Shown: positions 18,410 to 28,184 of the stretch, one piece after another
How positions within the stretch are numbered: position 1 is the stretch's first letter
Layout: every line of letters starts with the position of its first letter
From: Paracoccaceae bacterium
Lineage (GTDB): Bacteria > Pseudomonadota > Alphaproteobacteria > Rhodobacterales > Rhodobacteraceae
DNA: 64,000 nucleotides
Assembly: GCA_013214575.1 (NCBI GenBank)
Contig: JABSSD010000119.1
Location: 94,015-158,014, forward strand
Reading direction: 5' to 3'
Program-made: the position numbers and the translations under genes
Notes under the pieces: generated by a model
What the model saw: only the letters and a program-made list of their open reading frames with translations
Databases searched by the model: none
Told to the model about the DNA's origin: nothing

Positions 18410-19573
18410 TTACGCAGCAGGCATGCGCTGCTCAACAATCTCGGCCCACCAGCTACAGCCGGCAGGAATGGCCTCGTCGTTGAAATTATACTCGGGGTGA
18501 TGCACTGCGGCGGTATCGCCGTTGCCAACCAGAATATAGGCTCCAGGGCGCTCCTCCAGCATAAAGGCAAAGTCTTCGCCGCCCATCACCAGATCGGCGT
18601 GTTCACAATCCCCCGAGACCTTGCGCGCCACTTCAGCGGCAAACTCGGTCTGTTCCTCGTGATTGACCATCGCCGGATAGCCCCGGATGTAATTGACATC
18701 TGCTGCACCGCCAAAGGTGGCGGCAACGCCTGCGCAGATCTCTTTGAGCCGCTTTTCCGCCAGATCGCGCATCTCTCCGCTCATGGTGCGCACGGTGCCC
18801 TTCAGCTGCACCGTTTGCGGGATCACATTGAAAGCATTGGACGAGGTCTGGAACGAGGTCACCGAAACCACCAGCTGATCCACCGGATCCGCATTGCGGC
18901 TGGAAATGGTCTGCAGCGCCATGACAGCCTGCGCCGCCATCACTGTGGTATCGACCGTTTTCTGTGGCATGGCGGCGTGACCACCCAGCCCTTCAAAAGA
19001 TATCTCGAACTGATCTGTCGCGGCAAAAAACGCGCCCGGACGGATGGCAAATGAGCCAACAGGCTTACCCGGCCAGTTGTGCATACCGTAGACTTCCTGG
19101 ATGTTCCAGCGGTCCATCATGCCGTCTTCGCACATTTCCCGACCGCCGCCGCCACCTTCTTCGGCAGGCTGGAAAATCACCACCACGGTGCCGTCGAAAT
19201 TGCGCGTCTCGGACAGATACTTGGCCGCCCCCAGCAACATTGCTGTGTGACCGTCGTGACCACAGGCATGCATGGCGCCCTCGGTCTTGCTGGCATAGTC
19301 CAGCCCGGTGGCTTCCAGGATCGGCAGCGCATCCATGTCGGCGCGCAGACCAATCACCTTGCCGGCGCTGTCGCTCTTGCCCTTGATCACCCCCACCACG
19401 CCAGTGCGGCCAATGCCGGTGACGATCTCATCACAGCCGAACTCTTTCAGCTTGGCCGCCACCAGCGCACTGGTGCGATGGGTTTCGAACAGGATTTCAG
19501 GGTTTTCATGAATGTCACGGCGCCATTCGGTGATTTCTGTCTGCAATTCAGCAAAGCGATTCTTAACGGGCAT
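18410..19573 (-). CDS. M20-family amidohydrolase (aminoacylase/hippurate hydrolase type), copy B
   Basis: 387-residue zinc/metal amidohydrolase that cleaves N-acyl amino acids or related amides in the cytoplasm; no signal peptide is visible. Metal-site motifs are MHACGHDGHTAMLLGAA, QPAEEGGGGGREM, VYGMHNWPGKPVG, a GGHAAMPQ dimerisation-domain loop and MGGEDFAFMLE. It is a close paralogue of the gene directly upstream (19590-20762), with long identical motif blocks and a gap of only 16 nt, so the pair looks like a tandem duplication in one operon. Substrate is unknown. Confidence 0.88.
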   Translation of the reverse strand: MPVKNRFAELQTEITEWRRDIHENPEILFETHRTSALVAAKLKEFGCDEIVTGIGRTGVVGVIKGKSDSAGKVIGLRADMDALPILEATGLDYASKTEGAMHACGHDGHTAMLLGAAKYLSETRNFDGTVVVIFQPAEEGGGGGREMCEDGMMDRWNIQEVYGMHNWPGKPVGSFAIRPGAFFAATDQFEISFEGLGGHAAMPQKTVDTTVMAAQAVMALQTISSRNADPVDQLVVSVTSFQTSSNAFNVIPQTVQLKGTVRTMSGEMRDLAEKRLKEICAGVAATFGGAADVNYIRGYPAMVNHEEQTEFAAEVARKVSGDCEHADLVMGGEDFAFMLEERPGAYILVGNGDTAAVHHPEYNFNDEAIPAGCSWWAEIVEQRMPAA

Positions 19574-19589
19574 TTTGGGTCTTCCTTAT

Positions 19590-20762
19590 TTAAACTGCGG
19601 GCATTCGTCGTTCGACCAATTCGGCAAACCAGCTGCAACCAGCAGGAATCACGTCGTCTTCGAAATTATACGCCGGGTGGTGGCACATCGCGGTGTCGCC
19701 ATTGCCGACAAAGATATAGGCTCCGGGCCGCTCTTCGAGCATATAGGAAAAATCCTCGGAGGGCATGATCGGATCTGTGTTCTCATTAACGCTGCCAGAC
19801 ACCGCCCGCGCCGCTTCGGCTGCGTAAACCGTTTCATCTGGCGTGTTTACCGTGACGGGATAGCCCGCATCCCATTGAACGCTTGCCTGCGCGCCAAAGG
19901 CCGAGGCGGTGTCTTCGGCAACCCGGCGCACCCGCTCTTCGGCGAGGGCGCGGCACTCAGAATCCAACGTGCGGACAGTGCCTTTCATACGAACCTGATG
20001 CGCAATGACATTTGACGCGGTGCTATCGGTCTCAAAGGTACCAACAGTCAGCACCACACGTTTGATAGGGTCAATATTGCGCGCCACGATGGATTGCAGG
20101 CTAACGACAATCTGGCAGGCCACCAGAGTGGTATCCACGGCCTCATGTGGTGTCGCTGCATGGCCACCTTGACCGGTGACGGTAATCTCAAAATCATCGG
20201 ACGAGGCCAGCAGCGCACCAGGGCGAATGAAAAATTCGCCAACGGGCATCCCCGGCATGTTGTGCATGCCGTAAACTTCCTGAATACCCCAGCGGTCCAT
20301 CATGCCGTCTTCGCACATTTCGCGACCGCCAGCGCCACCTTCTTCGGCGGGTTGGAAGATCAACACCACAGTGCCGTCAAAATTGCGGGTCTCAGACAGA
20401 TATTTTGCAGCACCCAATAACATCGAGGTGTGACCATCGTGGCCACAGGCATGCATCTTGCCAGCGGTTTTTGAGGAATAGTCCAACCCGGTGGCCTCGT
20501 GAATTGGCAGCGCATCCATGTCGGCACGCAGGCCAATCACCCGACCCCGGGTATCGGTCCGGCCTTTGATCGTCGCAACAACCCCTGTTCGGCCAATTCC
20601 AGTGGTGATGTCGGTGACGCCAAATTCCTTCAAACGCTCGACCACAAAGGCGGCGGTTTGGTGGACGTCAAACAGCAATTCCGGCATGGTATGCAGATGG
20701 CGCCGCCACCCGGTGATCTCGCTGTGCATATCAGCAAAACTGTTCTTGATCGGCATATCCAT
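19590..20762 (-). CDS. M20-family amidohydrolase, copy A
   Basis: 390-residue paralogue of the downstream gene with the same metal-ligand motifs (MHACGHDGHTSMLLGAAK, QPAEEGGAGGREM, MPSEDFSYMLEERPGAY). The two share the architecture of a catalytic domain interrupted by a lid/dimerisation domain. It probably hydrolyses acyl-amino acids or amide conjugates imported by the neighbouring peptide transporter. The start could be M1 or M3 (MDMPIKNSF). It sits 206 nt downstream of the argE-like gene, so it may have its own promoter. Confidence 0.88.
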   Translation of the reverse strand: MDMPIKNSFADMHSEITGWRRHLHTMPELLFDVHQTAAFVVERLKEFGVTDITTGIGRTGVVATIKGRTDTRGRVIGLRADMDALPIHEATGLDYSSKTAGKMHACGHDGHTSMLLGAAKYLSETRNFDGTVVLIFQPAEEGGAGGREMCEDGMMDRWGIQEVYGMHNMPGMPVGEFFIRPGALLASSDDFEITVTGQGGHAATPHEAVDTTLVACQIVVSLQSIVARNIDPIKRVVLTVGTFETDSTASNVIAHQVRMKGTVRTLDSECRALAEERVRRVAEDTASAFGAQASVQWDAGYPVTVNTPDETVYAAEAARAVSGSVNENTDPIMPSEDFSYMLEERPGAYIFVGNGDTAMCHHPAYNFEDDVIPAGCSWFAELVERRMPAV

Positions 20763-20900
20763 CTCCCGTTGCTGCCCGCACTGTCAGATAAATAAGTTGT
20801 CTTATCAAGTATCTCAAGGCGCCATATTGCAAAGAAATCAAGTGGTCGTGATACGACCGGAAATACGCTGAACCGGAGCCTCACCGCAGAGGACACCCCG

Positions 20901-20949
20901 CCTGTTTTTATGCCTGTTTTTATGCCTGCCTTCTTGCGAAAAATCGCAA
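20901..20949. repeat. Tandem 12-mer and hairpin downstream of the argE-like gene
   Basis: CCTGTTTTTATG is repeated twice in tandem plus CCTG (20901-20928). A hairpin TTGCGA-AAAA-TCGCAA follows (20934-20949). Read on the minus strand, the hairpin comes 20 nt after the argE-like stop and may terminate that transcript. Confidence 0.45.
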
Positions 20950-20968
20950 AAAGACAGGTTTCAGGCCC

Positions 20969-22132
20969 TCAGCCCATCAGCCCCTGCACCAGACGGCGCA
21001 TGAAGTCATGCGCGGCATTGAACTGCGCCACGGAGACGTATTCATTTGGCTGATGCGCCTGCGCGATATCACCCGGTCCGCAGACCACGGCGGAATACCC
21101 CGCCTGCTGGAATTGCCCGGCTTCGGTGCCATAGCTGACCACATGGCTGCCATTGTCGCCGGTGATCGCCCGCGCCAGAGCCTCGGCTTCGCCGTCGGTT
21201 TCAGGTTTCAGTCCCGGCACATCAGAAATCAACTCAACCTCAATCTTCGTGTCGGGATGAATTTTCTGCATCCTGGCCTCAACGGCCCTCACTTGCTGCA
21301 TATAGCGATTGTGCCAATCCACCGAGCTTTCGCTGGGCAGCACCCGAATATCCAGACTAAAATGGCAATCCTTGGCGGTGATGTTCATAGCCGTACCGCC
21401 TTCGATCACCCCCACATGCAAGGTGGACCAGGGCGGCTCAAACATCGCGGCAATCGCGTCAGGTTCGCGCGCCCGGTTCTCAGCGTTGCGGGAATTTGTC
21501 CACTCTATCAACGTGCTGGACTGCATAATGGCGCTGACACCGGTATGGACCAGTGAGCTATGCACCTCAAAGCCCTGCACATGGGTCGAACAGGCATAAC
21601 ACCCCTTGTGCCCGGTAACAGCCTTCATCATCGACGGCTCGCCCACAATCACAGCCGAGCCTTTGGGCACCACACCCTGCATAGCCTCGATCATCAGCGG
21701 TGCGCCAATGCAGCCAATTTCCTCGTCATAGCTTAGCGCCAGTTGCAGCGGCCGGGTGACGCCACGGTTCTGCGCCTCTACCAATGCCCAGATCGCCAGC
21801 GCATCAAACCCCTTCATGTCGCAGGTGCCACGGCCATAGTATTTGCCGTCGCGCTCCTCCACGACATAGGGATCGCTATCCCAGGCCTGGCCCTCGACCG
21901 GCACCACATCGGTATGGCCGGACAACACGACCGCCCCTTCGACCTGCGGCCCGACATGGGCAAACAGGGCTGCCTTGGGCTCGTTCGGCGCCATGAATCG
22001 GTGGCTGGTGATCCCATGTGAGGCAAGGTAGCTTTCGACCCACTCAACCAGGGGCAAGTTGCTGTCACTGCTCACGGTAGGGAAAGAGATCAACTGCCGC
22101 ATGATCTCAAACGGTGTCAGGATTGGAGCCAT
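20969..22132 (-). CDS. argE: Acetylornithine deacetylase (ArgE/M20 family)
   Basis: 387-residue M20 metallohydrolase. Motifs are VVLSGHTDVVPVEGQAW (first metal His/Asp), YGRGTCDMKGFDAL (bridging Asp) and LSYDEEIGCIGAP (catalytic Glu pair), plus a lid-domain loop HSSLVHTGVSAI and the late PGDIAQAHQPNEYV metal His. This ArgE subfamily removes acetyl from N-acetylornithine, but genes of this type are also found as scavenging deacylases. Here it begins 2 nt after the stop of the peptide-transporter ATPase gene, which argues for a role in using imported N-acyl compounds as much as in arginine synthesis. Confidence 0.82.
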   Translation of the reverse strand: MAPILTPFEIMRQLISFPTVSSDSNLPLVEWVESYLASHGITSHRFMAPNEPKAALFAHVGPQVEGAVVLSGHTDVVPVEGQAWDSDPYVVEERDGKYYGRGTCDMKGFDALAIWALVEAQNRGVTRPLQLALSYDEEIGCIGAPLMIEAMQGVVPKGSAVIVGEPSMMKAVTGHKGCYACSTHVQGFEVHSSLVHTGVSAIMQSSTLIEWTNSRNAENRAREPDAIAAMFEPPWSTLHVGVIEGGTAMNITAKDCHFSLDIRVLPSESSVDWHNRYMQQVRAVEARMQKIHPDTKIEVELISDVPGLKPETDGEAEALARAITGDNGSHVVSYGTEAGQFQQAGYSAVVCGPGDIAQAHQPNEYVSVAQFNAAHDFMRRLVQGLMG

Positions 22133-22134
22133 GA

Positions 22135-23955
22135 TCAGTACCCGCTATCGGTGGTCAGCACAAAATGCCCCGGCGTGATCTCAAGATATTCCGACGGTTC
22201 AGCTTTATGGCCCAGATCATGGATCGGGGACGGGATCGATTTGAAGTTCAGATCCTTCTCAGACTTGCGCTGGCGCGGATCGGCAATCGGAACCGCCTTC
22301 ATCAGCGCCTGAGTATAGGCGTGCTGCGGGTTTTCAAACACCTGCGCGCGCGATCCCATTTCAACGATTCGCCCCAGATACATCACCCCGACCTGATGCG
22401 AGACCCGCTCAACCACTGCCATGTCGTGGCTGATGAACAGAAAGCTGATGCCCAGATCAGCCTGCAGCTGCATCATAAGGTTCAGCACCTGTGCCTGCAC
22501 CGACACATCCAGCGCCGACACCGCCTCATCGGCGATGATCAGTTTTGGGTTCAGCGCCAGCGCCCGGGCGATGGCAATACGCTGCCGCTGGCCACCGGAC
22601 ATCTCGTGCGGATAGCGGCGCATGAAGCTGCGCGGCAACTGCACCCGATCAAACAGGCTGGCAACACGATCCTGCAACTCGGAGCCGCTGGCCAGATTAT
22701 AATTACGCATCGGTTCGGCGACCTGGTCCGACAGCATCATCTGCGGGTTCAGCGAGGCAAACGGATCCTGAAAGATCATCTGCATGTCCTGGCGGACCTT
22801 GTGCATCTCGCGCGGGTTCAGGCCCAGGACATCCCGTCCCTCAAAGTTTACGGCTCCGGACTGCGGGTCGACCAGACGCAGGATGGCGCGGCCCGTGGTG
22901 GATTTTCCGCAACCTGATTCGCCAACCAGCGACAGGGTTTGGCCCTTATTGATGGAAAATGAGATATCTTCGACCGCATGCACCTGGGCCACGGTGCGCC
23001 GCATAAAGCCGCCCTTGACGTCAAACCGGGTGGTCAGGTTCTCGACCTTCAACAGCACCTCGTCGGTGCCTTTGATCGGGTCGAGGTTCTGGCCTTCGAC
23101 CCCCATCAGCTTCATCGGTTCCGGATAGGCCTTGCCGCGCATCTCACCCAGCTTGGGCACCGCCGCCAGCAGCGCCTTGGTGTAATCATGCTGTGGATTT
23201 TCAAAGATCTGCTCCACCGTGCCTTCTTCGACCTTGTTGCCGCGGTACATCACCACCACGCGGTCGGCCATCTGCGCCACCACCGCCATATCATGGGTGA
23301 TAAACAGCACTGCGGTGCCGGTTTCGCGTTTCAGGCGATCCATCAGCGCCAGAATCTCGGCCTGAATGGTCACGTCCAGCGCCGTGGTCGGCTCATCTGC
23401 GATCAACAGGCGCGGTTCGCAAGCGATCGCCATGGCAATCACCACCCGCTGGCGCATGCCACCGGACAATTCATGCGGATACTGGCCCAGACGCCGTTCC
23501 GGCTCGGGGATGCGCACCTGACGCAACAGCTCCAGCGCCCGCTCTTTGGCCTGGGCCTTGGTCAGGCTCTTGTGAACCCGCAGCCCTTCGGTCAACTGAC
23601 GCCCCACGGTGAACACCGGGTTCAGCGCGGTCATCGGTTCCTGAAAGATCATCCCGATCTCGTCGCCGCGAATATCTTTCATCACATCTTGTTTGGTCTT
23701 CGCCAGATCAATGGTGTCGCCGTCACGGCGGCTGAACATCAGTTCCCCGGCGGCGATCTCACCACCGCCGAATTCAACCAGCCGCATCAACGACAGCGAC
23801 GAAACTGATTTCCCAGAGCCGGATTCACCCACCACACAGACGGTCTCGCCAGGGTTGATATCAAAAGAAACGTCTTCGACTCCGACCACCGGACCATCCT
23901 TGGTCTGGAATTCGACACGGAGCCCCTTAATCTGAGCAATCGGTTGATCAAGCAC
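22135..23955 (-). CDS. Fused DppD-DppF-type dipeptide ABC transporter ATPase
   Basis: 606-residue protein joining two oligopeptide-transporter ATPase domains. Domain 1 has Walker A GESGSGKS, signature LSGGMRQR and Walker [12 protein letters not shown]. Domain 2 has [16 protein letters not shown] and [11 protein letters not shown]. Each half ends with the oligopeptide-transporter extension that includes Pro-rich segments after NPQH(D/A)YT. Homologues are usually two genes, so this single-chain form fixes a 1:1 pairing of the ATPases. It is divergent from the dppA-dppB-dppC set and translationally close to argE. Confidence 0.93.
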   Translation of the reverse strand: MLDQPIAQIKGLRVEFQTKDGPVVGVEDVSFDINPGETVCVVGESGSGKSVSSLSLMRLVEFGGGEIAAGELMFSRRDGDTIDLAKTKQDVMKDIRGDEIGMIFQEPMTALNPVFTVGRQLTEGLRVHKSLTKAQAKERALELLRQVRIPEPERRLGQYPHELSGGMRQRVVIAMAIACEPRLLIADEPTTALDVTIQAEILALMDRLKRETGTAVLFITHDMAVVAQMADRVVVMYRGNKVEEGTVEQIFENPQHDYTKALLAAVPKLGEMRGKAYPEPMKLMGVEGQNLDPIKGTDEVLLKVENLTTRFDVKGGFMRRTVAQVHAVEDISFSINKGQTLSLVGESGCGKSTTGRAILRLVDPQSGAVNFEGRDVLGLNPREMHKVRQDMQMIFQDPFASLNPQMMLSDQVAEPMRNYNLASGSELQDRVASLFDRVQLPRSFMRRYPHEMSGGQRQRIAIARALALNPKLIIADEAVSALDVSVQAQVLNLMMQLQADLGISFLFISHDMAVVERVSHQVGVMYLGRIVEMGSRAQVFENPQHAYTQALMKAVPIADPRQRKSEKDLNFKSIPSPIHDLGHKAEPSEYLEITPGHFVLTTDSGY

Positions 23956-24254
23956 CCTGGAACTCCCTTGGTCATCGTGTTTTCTGTTCGCAGGACGTTA
24001 CGCGGGCCTAGCAATGCCGTCAAACCCTGTAACGAGATTTTCCAACGGAAGGCTTGCAATTTTCTGAGGTTCTGTTTCGATACGCGCAGTGACCGCAGAG
24101 GGGGAAGGACACGACGCATGGCAGCCAACGCCACGCTTAGAGCGCCTTCGGTAAGCCCCTGACGGTACGTCTATAAACCGCTGAGATTGCGGAAAAACCT
24201 GTGGCTAGCTATAGCTCGGGATAAAGGCACATAAGTGTCGACAAGGAGTGTAAA
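23956..24254. other. Divergent promoter region, dppDF / dppA
   Basis: 299 nt with no coding gene that I can support. It should contain both divergent promoters. A dppA promoter candidate is listed separately. Confidence 0.6.
24187..24215 (+). promoter_or_regulatory. Sigma-70-like promoter candidate for dppA
   Basis: TTGCGG and TATAGC are separated by exactly 17 nt, ending 39 nt before the dppA ATG. AAGGAG lies 9 nt before that ATG. The match is by eye only. Confidence 0.4.
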
Positions 24255-25955
24255 ATGAAACTTAAAACCCTTTTGCTTGGCGCCATTGCCAGCACAGCAC
24301 TGGCCCCAGCCGCCTTTGCTGAGCGCGGCTCGGACGGCCATGTCAACATCATCTATTGGCAGGCTCCATCAATCCTGAACCCCTATCTGTCCAGCGGCAC
24401 CAAAGACATCGAATCTGCTTCGCTGGTGATTGAGCCCCTGGGCCGCTACGACCAAGACGGCGCTCTGGTTGCCTATCTGGCCGAAGAAATTCCGACTGTT
24501 GAAAACGGCGGCGTGTCTGCTGACCTGAAGTCAATCACCTGGAAGCTGAAGTCCGGCCTGCTGTGGTCTGATGGCAGTGCAGTGACCTCGGCTGACGTGA
24601 AATTCACCGCCGATTACTGCATGGACCCCGCGGGTGGCTGTGCGCAGCTGGCCAAATTTGAGGGTGTTGATTCGGTTGAAATCATTGATGATTTGACCGT
24701 GACTGTCACATTCGGCGAAGCCAAACCAAACCCCTATGGCCCCTTCATGGGTGGTCAGTCGCCGATCATCCAGATGGCGCAGTTCGAAAACTGCACCGGT
24801 GCCAAGGCGCCTGAGTGTACCGACGCCAACTTTGGCCCAATCGGCACCGGCCCGTTTGTAGTCACCGATTTCCGTCCCAATGACGTGATCTCGATGGTTG
24901 CCAATGAAAACTACCGGGATGCCTCCAAGCCCGCATTTGCCACCCTGACCTTCAAAGGTGGCGGCAGTGCAATGGCCTCTGGTCGCGCCGTGCTGGAAAC
25001 AGGCGAGTTCGACTATGCTTGGAACCTGCAGCTAGCCCCCGATGTTCTGGCCAAAATGTCTGAAGGCGGCAAAGGTAAAACTGTTGCTGCATTTGGCACT
25101 CTGGTTGAGCGTATCGAAATGAACATGACCGATACATCGCCTGACCTGCCCGAAGGCGAGCGCGGCACAGTCATGCACCCTCACCCGTTCCTGTCGGACG
25201 TTCGTGTCCGTAAGGCGCTGTCGATGGCAATCGACCGCGAGTTGCTGGTAGAAATCGGATATGGTCAGGCCGGTCGCGCGACCTGTAACCTGGTGCCTGC
25301 TCCACTGATCTATGCTTCGGATAACACCGACTGCCTGATCCAGGACATCGAAGGTGCCAAGGCGCTGCTGGAAGAGGCTGGCTATACTGTCGGGTCCGAT
25401 GGTGTACGTGAAAAAGACGGTGTTCGTCTGTCCATGCTGTACCAAACTTCGACCAACGCCGTACGTCAGGACTTTCAGGCTCTGATCAAACAGTGGTGGC
25501 AGGAAATTGGTGTTGAAAGCGAACTGCGTAACATCAACGCGTCGGTGTTCTTTGGTGGTGACCCAGGTTCGCATGACACATTCCAGCGTTTCTATGCAGA
25601 CGTTGAAATGTACGCCAACAACTTTGATGGCACCGATCCTGAAAGCTACCTGGCACAGCACACTTGCGACAAAGCTCCTAAGCCGGAGAGCCAGTGGATG
25701 GGTGAGAACATGAACCGCTACTGTGACCCAGCCTATGATGCGCTGGTTGCAGAACTGGGCCGCACCGGTGAATTGTCCAAGCGCGGCGAGATCGCCAAGA
25801 AGCTGAACGACATGCTGACCAAAGAAAGCTATGTTGTTGTGCCTCTGGTGGATCGTGGCCGTGTTTCGGCGCACGCCAACAGCCTTGGTGGCGTTATTCT
25901 CAACACCTGGGATAGCGAACTGTGGAACGTTGCGGACTGGCACCGCATCAAGTAA
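24255..25955 (+). CDS. Peptide ABC transporter, periplasmic substrate-binding protein
   Basis: 566-residue family 5 solute-binding protein (DppA/OppA type). Residues 1-22 (MKLKTLLLGAIASTALAPAAFA) form a signal peptide with cleavage before ERGSDG. The body has the SBP_bac_5 pattern, including WKLKSGLLWSDGSAVTSADVKFT and VRKALSMAIDRELLV. Four or more cysteines in the mature part may form disulfides. Codon use is less GC-skewed at wobble positions than its neighbours, as often seen in highly expressed genes. A strong hairpin after the stop separates it from the permease genes. Likely cargo is peptides or N-acyl amino acids, from the adjacent M20 enzymes. Confidence 0.92.
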   Translation: MKLKTLLLGAIASTALAPAAFAERGSDGHVNIIYWQAPSILNPYLSSGTKDIESASLVIEPLGRYDQDGALVAYLAEEIPTVENGGVSADLKSITWKLKSGLLWSDGSAVTSADVKFTADYCMDPAGGCAQLAKFEGVDSVEIIDDLTVTVTFGEAKPNPYGPFMGGQSPIIQMAQFENCTGAKAPECTDANFGPIGTGPFVVTDFRPNDVISMVANENYRDASKPAFATLTFKGGGSAMASGRAVLETGEFDYAWNLQLAPDVLAKMSEGGKGKTVAAFGTLVERIEMNMTDTSPDLPEGERGTVMHPHPFLSDVRVRKALSMAIDRELLVEIGYGQAGRATCNLVPAPLIYASDNTDCLIQDIEGAKALLEEAGYTVGSDGVREKDGVRLSMLYQTSTNAVRQDFQALIKQWWQEIGVESELRNINASVFFGGDPGSHDTFQRFYADVEMYANNFDGTDPESYLAQHTCDKAPKPESQWMGENMNRYCDPAYDALVAELGRTGELSKRGEIAKKLNDMLTKESYVVVPLVDRGRVSAHANSLGGVILNTWDSELWNVADWHRIK

Positions 25956-25971
25956 GAGGTGAATGCCTCTG

Positions 25972-26000
25972 GAGGCCCCGGTGTTACGCCGGGGCCTCTT
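25972..26000 (+). terminator. Strong hairpin between dppA and dppB
   Basis: GAGGCCCCGG and CCGGGGCCTC are perfect 10-bp arms around a 7-nt loop, 17 nt after the dppA stop and followed by TTGCC. It probably stabilises the binding-protein mRNA or partially terminates, giving more binding protein than permease. Confidence 0.7.
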
Positions 26001-26102
26001 GCCTTTCGCCGCCGGTAACGTATACGGCGCCTGCGACAGGAACCGAGGCCTCTATGCCCAGCTCCTAAACTTTAAGACGAATTCGCAAAGGCGCCCTACC
26101 TG

Positions 26103-27110
26103 ATGCTGACCTTTACAATCCGGCGACTGCTCATGTCAGTGCCGACCCTTCTCTTCATCAGTCTGGTAATCTTCTTGCTGCTCGAGCTCGCCCCTGGCGA
26201 CCCGATGGCGCAGGTTCCATTGACTGTCCCGCCCGAAGTCAAAGAAAAAATGCGCGAGGCCCTGGGCCTTGGCCAACCGATGCACATCCGGTTCTGGAAG
26301 TGGCTGGTGCAGTTCTTCTGGATCGAACCGCAAGTGCTGATCGACCATATCTTTGGCACCACCTATGCCCTTGGCGACCTGCGGGTGATCTCATGGCAGA
26401 CCCGTTCGCCGGTGATGGACACCGTGGTTCAGCGCATCCCGCAGACCCTGTGGGTTGTCGGCACCGCTTATATCGTCGGCATTCTGATCGCGCTGCCGAT
26501 CGGCATCTACTCGGCCTATCGCCAGTATTCAGTGTTTGATCAATGCGGTACCTTTATCACCATGGTCGGTTTTTCAATCCCGCCATTCTTTACCGGGCCG
26601 CTGCTGATCGTGATCTTCTCGGTGCAGTTGGGCTGGTTCCCGTTTATCTATGACACCACCCATGTGGTGGATGACTGGGACAGCTTTGTGCAGCAACTCA
26701 GGCAGATGATCCTGCCGGTGATGGTACTGTCGCTGCAGACCACGGCGCAGATCAGCCGCTACATGCGCGCCTCGATGCTGGACAACCTGAACCAGGATTA
26801 TGTCCGCACCGCCCGCGCCAAAGGGCTGAGCGAAGCCGTTGTGGTGATGGTGCATGTGCTGCGCAACTCGATGATCCCGGTGGTCACGGTGATTGCTCTG
26901 GGCATGCCCGCGATCTTTGGCGGCGCCATTATCACCGAACAGATCTTCTCGGTGAACGGTATCGGCGCCCAGCTGATCACCGCATTGTTCGCCAATGACC
27001 TGCCCACCGTGCAGACGCTGACTTTCATCTTTGCGATCCTGATCGTGTTCTTCAACCTGATTGCAGATATCCTCTACGGCCTGCTTGATCCGAGGATCCG
27101 CTATGACTGA
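26103..27110 (+). CDS. Peptide ABC transporter permease (DppB type)
   Basis: 335-residue inner-membrane permease. An N-terminal helix (MLTFTIRRLLMSVPTLLFISLVIFLLLELAPGDP) precedes the transmembrane domain, and the EAA coupling loop reads YVRTARAKGLSEAVVVMVHVLRNS. An enlarged loop after helix 1 (about residues 60-95) is typical of this subfamily. It overlaps dppC by 8 bp. Confidence 0.93.
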   Translation: MLTFTIRRLLMSVPTLLFISLVIFLLLELAPGDPMAQVPLTVPPEVKEKMREALGLGQPMHIRFWKWLVQFFWIEPQVLIDHIFGTTYALGDLRVISWQTRSPVMDTVVQRIPQTLWVVGTAYIVGILIALPIGIYSAYRQYSVFDQCGTFITMVGFSIPPFFTGPLLIVIFSVQLGWFPFIYDTTHVVDDWDSFVQQLRQMILPVMVLSLQTTAQISRYMRASMLDNLNQDYVRTARAKGLSEAVVVMVHVLRNSMIPVVTVIALGMPAIFGGAIITEQIFSVNGIGAQLITALFANDLPTVQTLTFIFAILIVFFNLIADILYGLLDPRIRYD

Positions 27111-28050
27111 TCTGTCCAACCAAACCCCGCTTGCCCCGCCACGCAGCCAATGGCTGAGCGTCTGGGACCAGTTGAAGAAACACAAGGGCGCGTTGCTGGG
27201 GGGAGGCTTCTTGCTGTTCATTACCCTGGCCGTGTTGCTGGGGCCCTATATCTGGACGCTGGATCCGCAAAAGATCGACTATCGCGCCCGCGATTTCCGG
27301 CCGATCTATCATGCTTTGTTCGACGCCGATGCCAAAACCGCCTGGGGCAACCCGCTGGGCACCGACCAATTGGGCCGCGACGGGCTGGCCAATCTGCTGG
27401 CCGGTGGGCGGACCTCGATGGCAGTGGGCTGGGCGGCGATGCTGCTGACCCTGTTCATCGGCACCTTGATCGGGGTTGTTGCCGGCTATTTCAAGAAGCT
27501 GGACAACCCGCTGATGCGGCTGACAGACCTGTTTCTGTCGCTGCCGATCCTGCCGCTGCTGCTGGTGGCCGTGACCCTGTTTCGGCAACCCTTGCACGCC
27601 AACTTTGGCCCCGAGGGTGGTATGTTCATCCTGATTGTTGGCATCATCGGCATCACCAGCTGGATGCCAACCGCACGGATTGTCCGCGGCGACGTATTGG
27701 CGCTGAAGGAACGCGAGTTTGTAGTCGCGGCGCGGTCCATCGGCACCCAGCCCGGCGCAATGATCTGGCGCCACCTGCTGCCCAATGTGATCTCTCCGAT
27801 CATGGTCTCGGCAACGCTGGGACTGGCGGCGGCAATCATCACCGAAAGCGCGCTGTCGTTCCTCGGGGTTGGCTTTCCATCGGATTTCCCCACCTGGGGC
27901 AAGATGCTGGCCGACGCGGTGCAGCGGATGGAGGAATTCCCCGAGCGGGTGATGCTTCCCGGGGTTGCCATCTCGCTGACGGTACTGAGCGTGAACTACC
28001 TGGGCGACGGGTTGCGGGATGCGCTGGATCCAAGAATCCGGGGCCGCTGA
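27103..28050 (+). CDS. Peptide ABC transporter permease (DppC type)
   Basis: 315-residue permease starting MTDLSNQTPLAPPRSQWLSVW at 27103. The track ORF begins 14 codons earlier, inside dppB. An N-terminal OppC-type helix (GALLGGGFLLFITLAVLLGPYIW) is followed by a domain with the coupling loop EREFVVAARSIGTQPGAMIWRHLLPN. It completes a transporter with the fused ATPase encoded divergently. A hairpin terminator follows. Confidence 0.93.
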   Translation: MTDLSNQTPLAPPRSQWLSVWDQLKKHKGALLGGGFLLFITLAVLLGPYIWTLDPQKIDYRARDFRPIYHALFDADAKTAWGNPLGTDQLGRDGLANLLAGGRTSMAVGWAAMLLTLFIGTLIGVVAGYFKKLDNPLMRLTDLFLSLPILPLLLVAVTLFRQPLHANFGPEGGMFILIVGIIGITSWMPTARIVRGDVLALKEREFVVAARSIGTQPGAMIWRHLLPNVISPIMVSATLGLAAAIITESALSFLGVGFPSDFPTWGKMLADAVQRMEEFPERVMLPGVAISLTVLSVNYLGDGLRDALDPRIRGR

Positions 28051-28078
28051 TCAAGCCCCTGACACTGCAGCACAGAAC

Positions 28079-28114
28079 ACAGCCGCTCCGGATTGGGGCG
28101 GCTGTTTCATTTTG
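28079..28114 (+). terminator. Intrinsic terminator after dppC
   Basis: ACAGCCGC and GCGGCTGT are perfect 8-bp arms, directly followed by TTCATTTT, 28 nt after the dppC stop. Confidence 0.8.
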
Positions 28115-28135
28115 AGTATTTAGGGAAAAAAGAAG
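28114..28135. repeat. Dispersed intergenic motif (GAGTATTT class)
   Basis: GAGTATTTAGGGAAAAAAGAAG begins at the end of the dppC terminator, in the same orientation as the preceding gene. Confidence 0.6.
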
Positions 28136-28184
28136 CCGGGGCGGTGATGGGGTTTCCCGCAGGGCGGTGTGCAGTCGCAAGATA

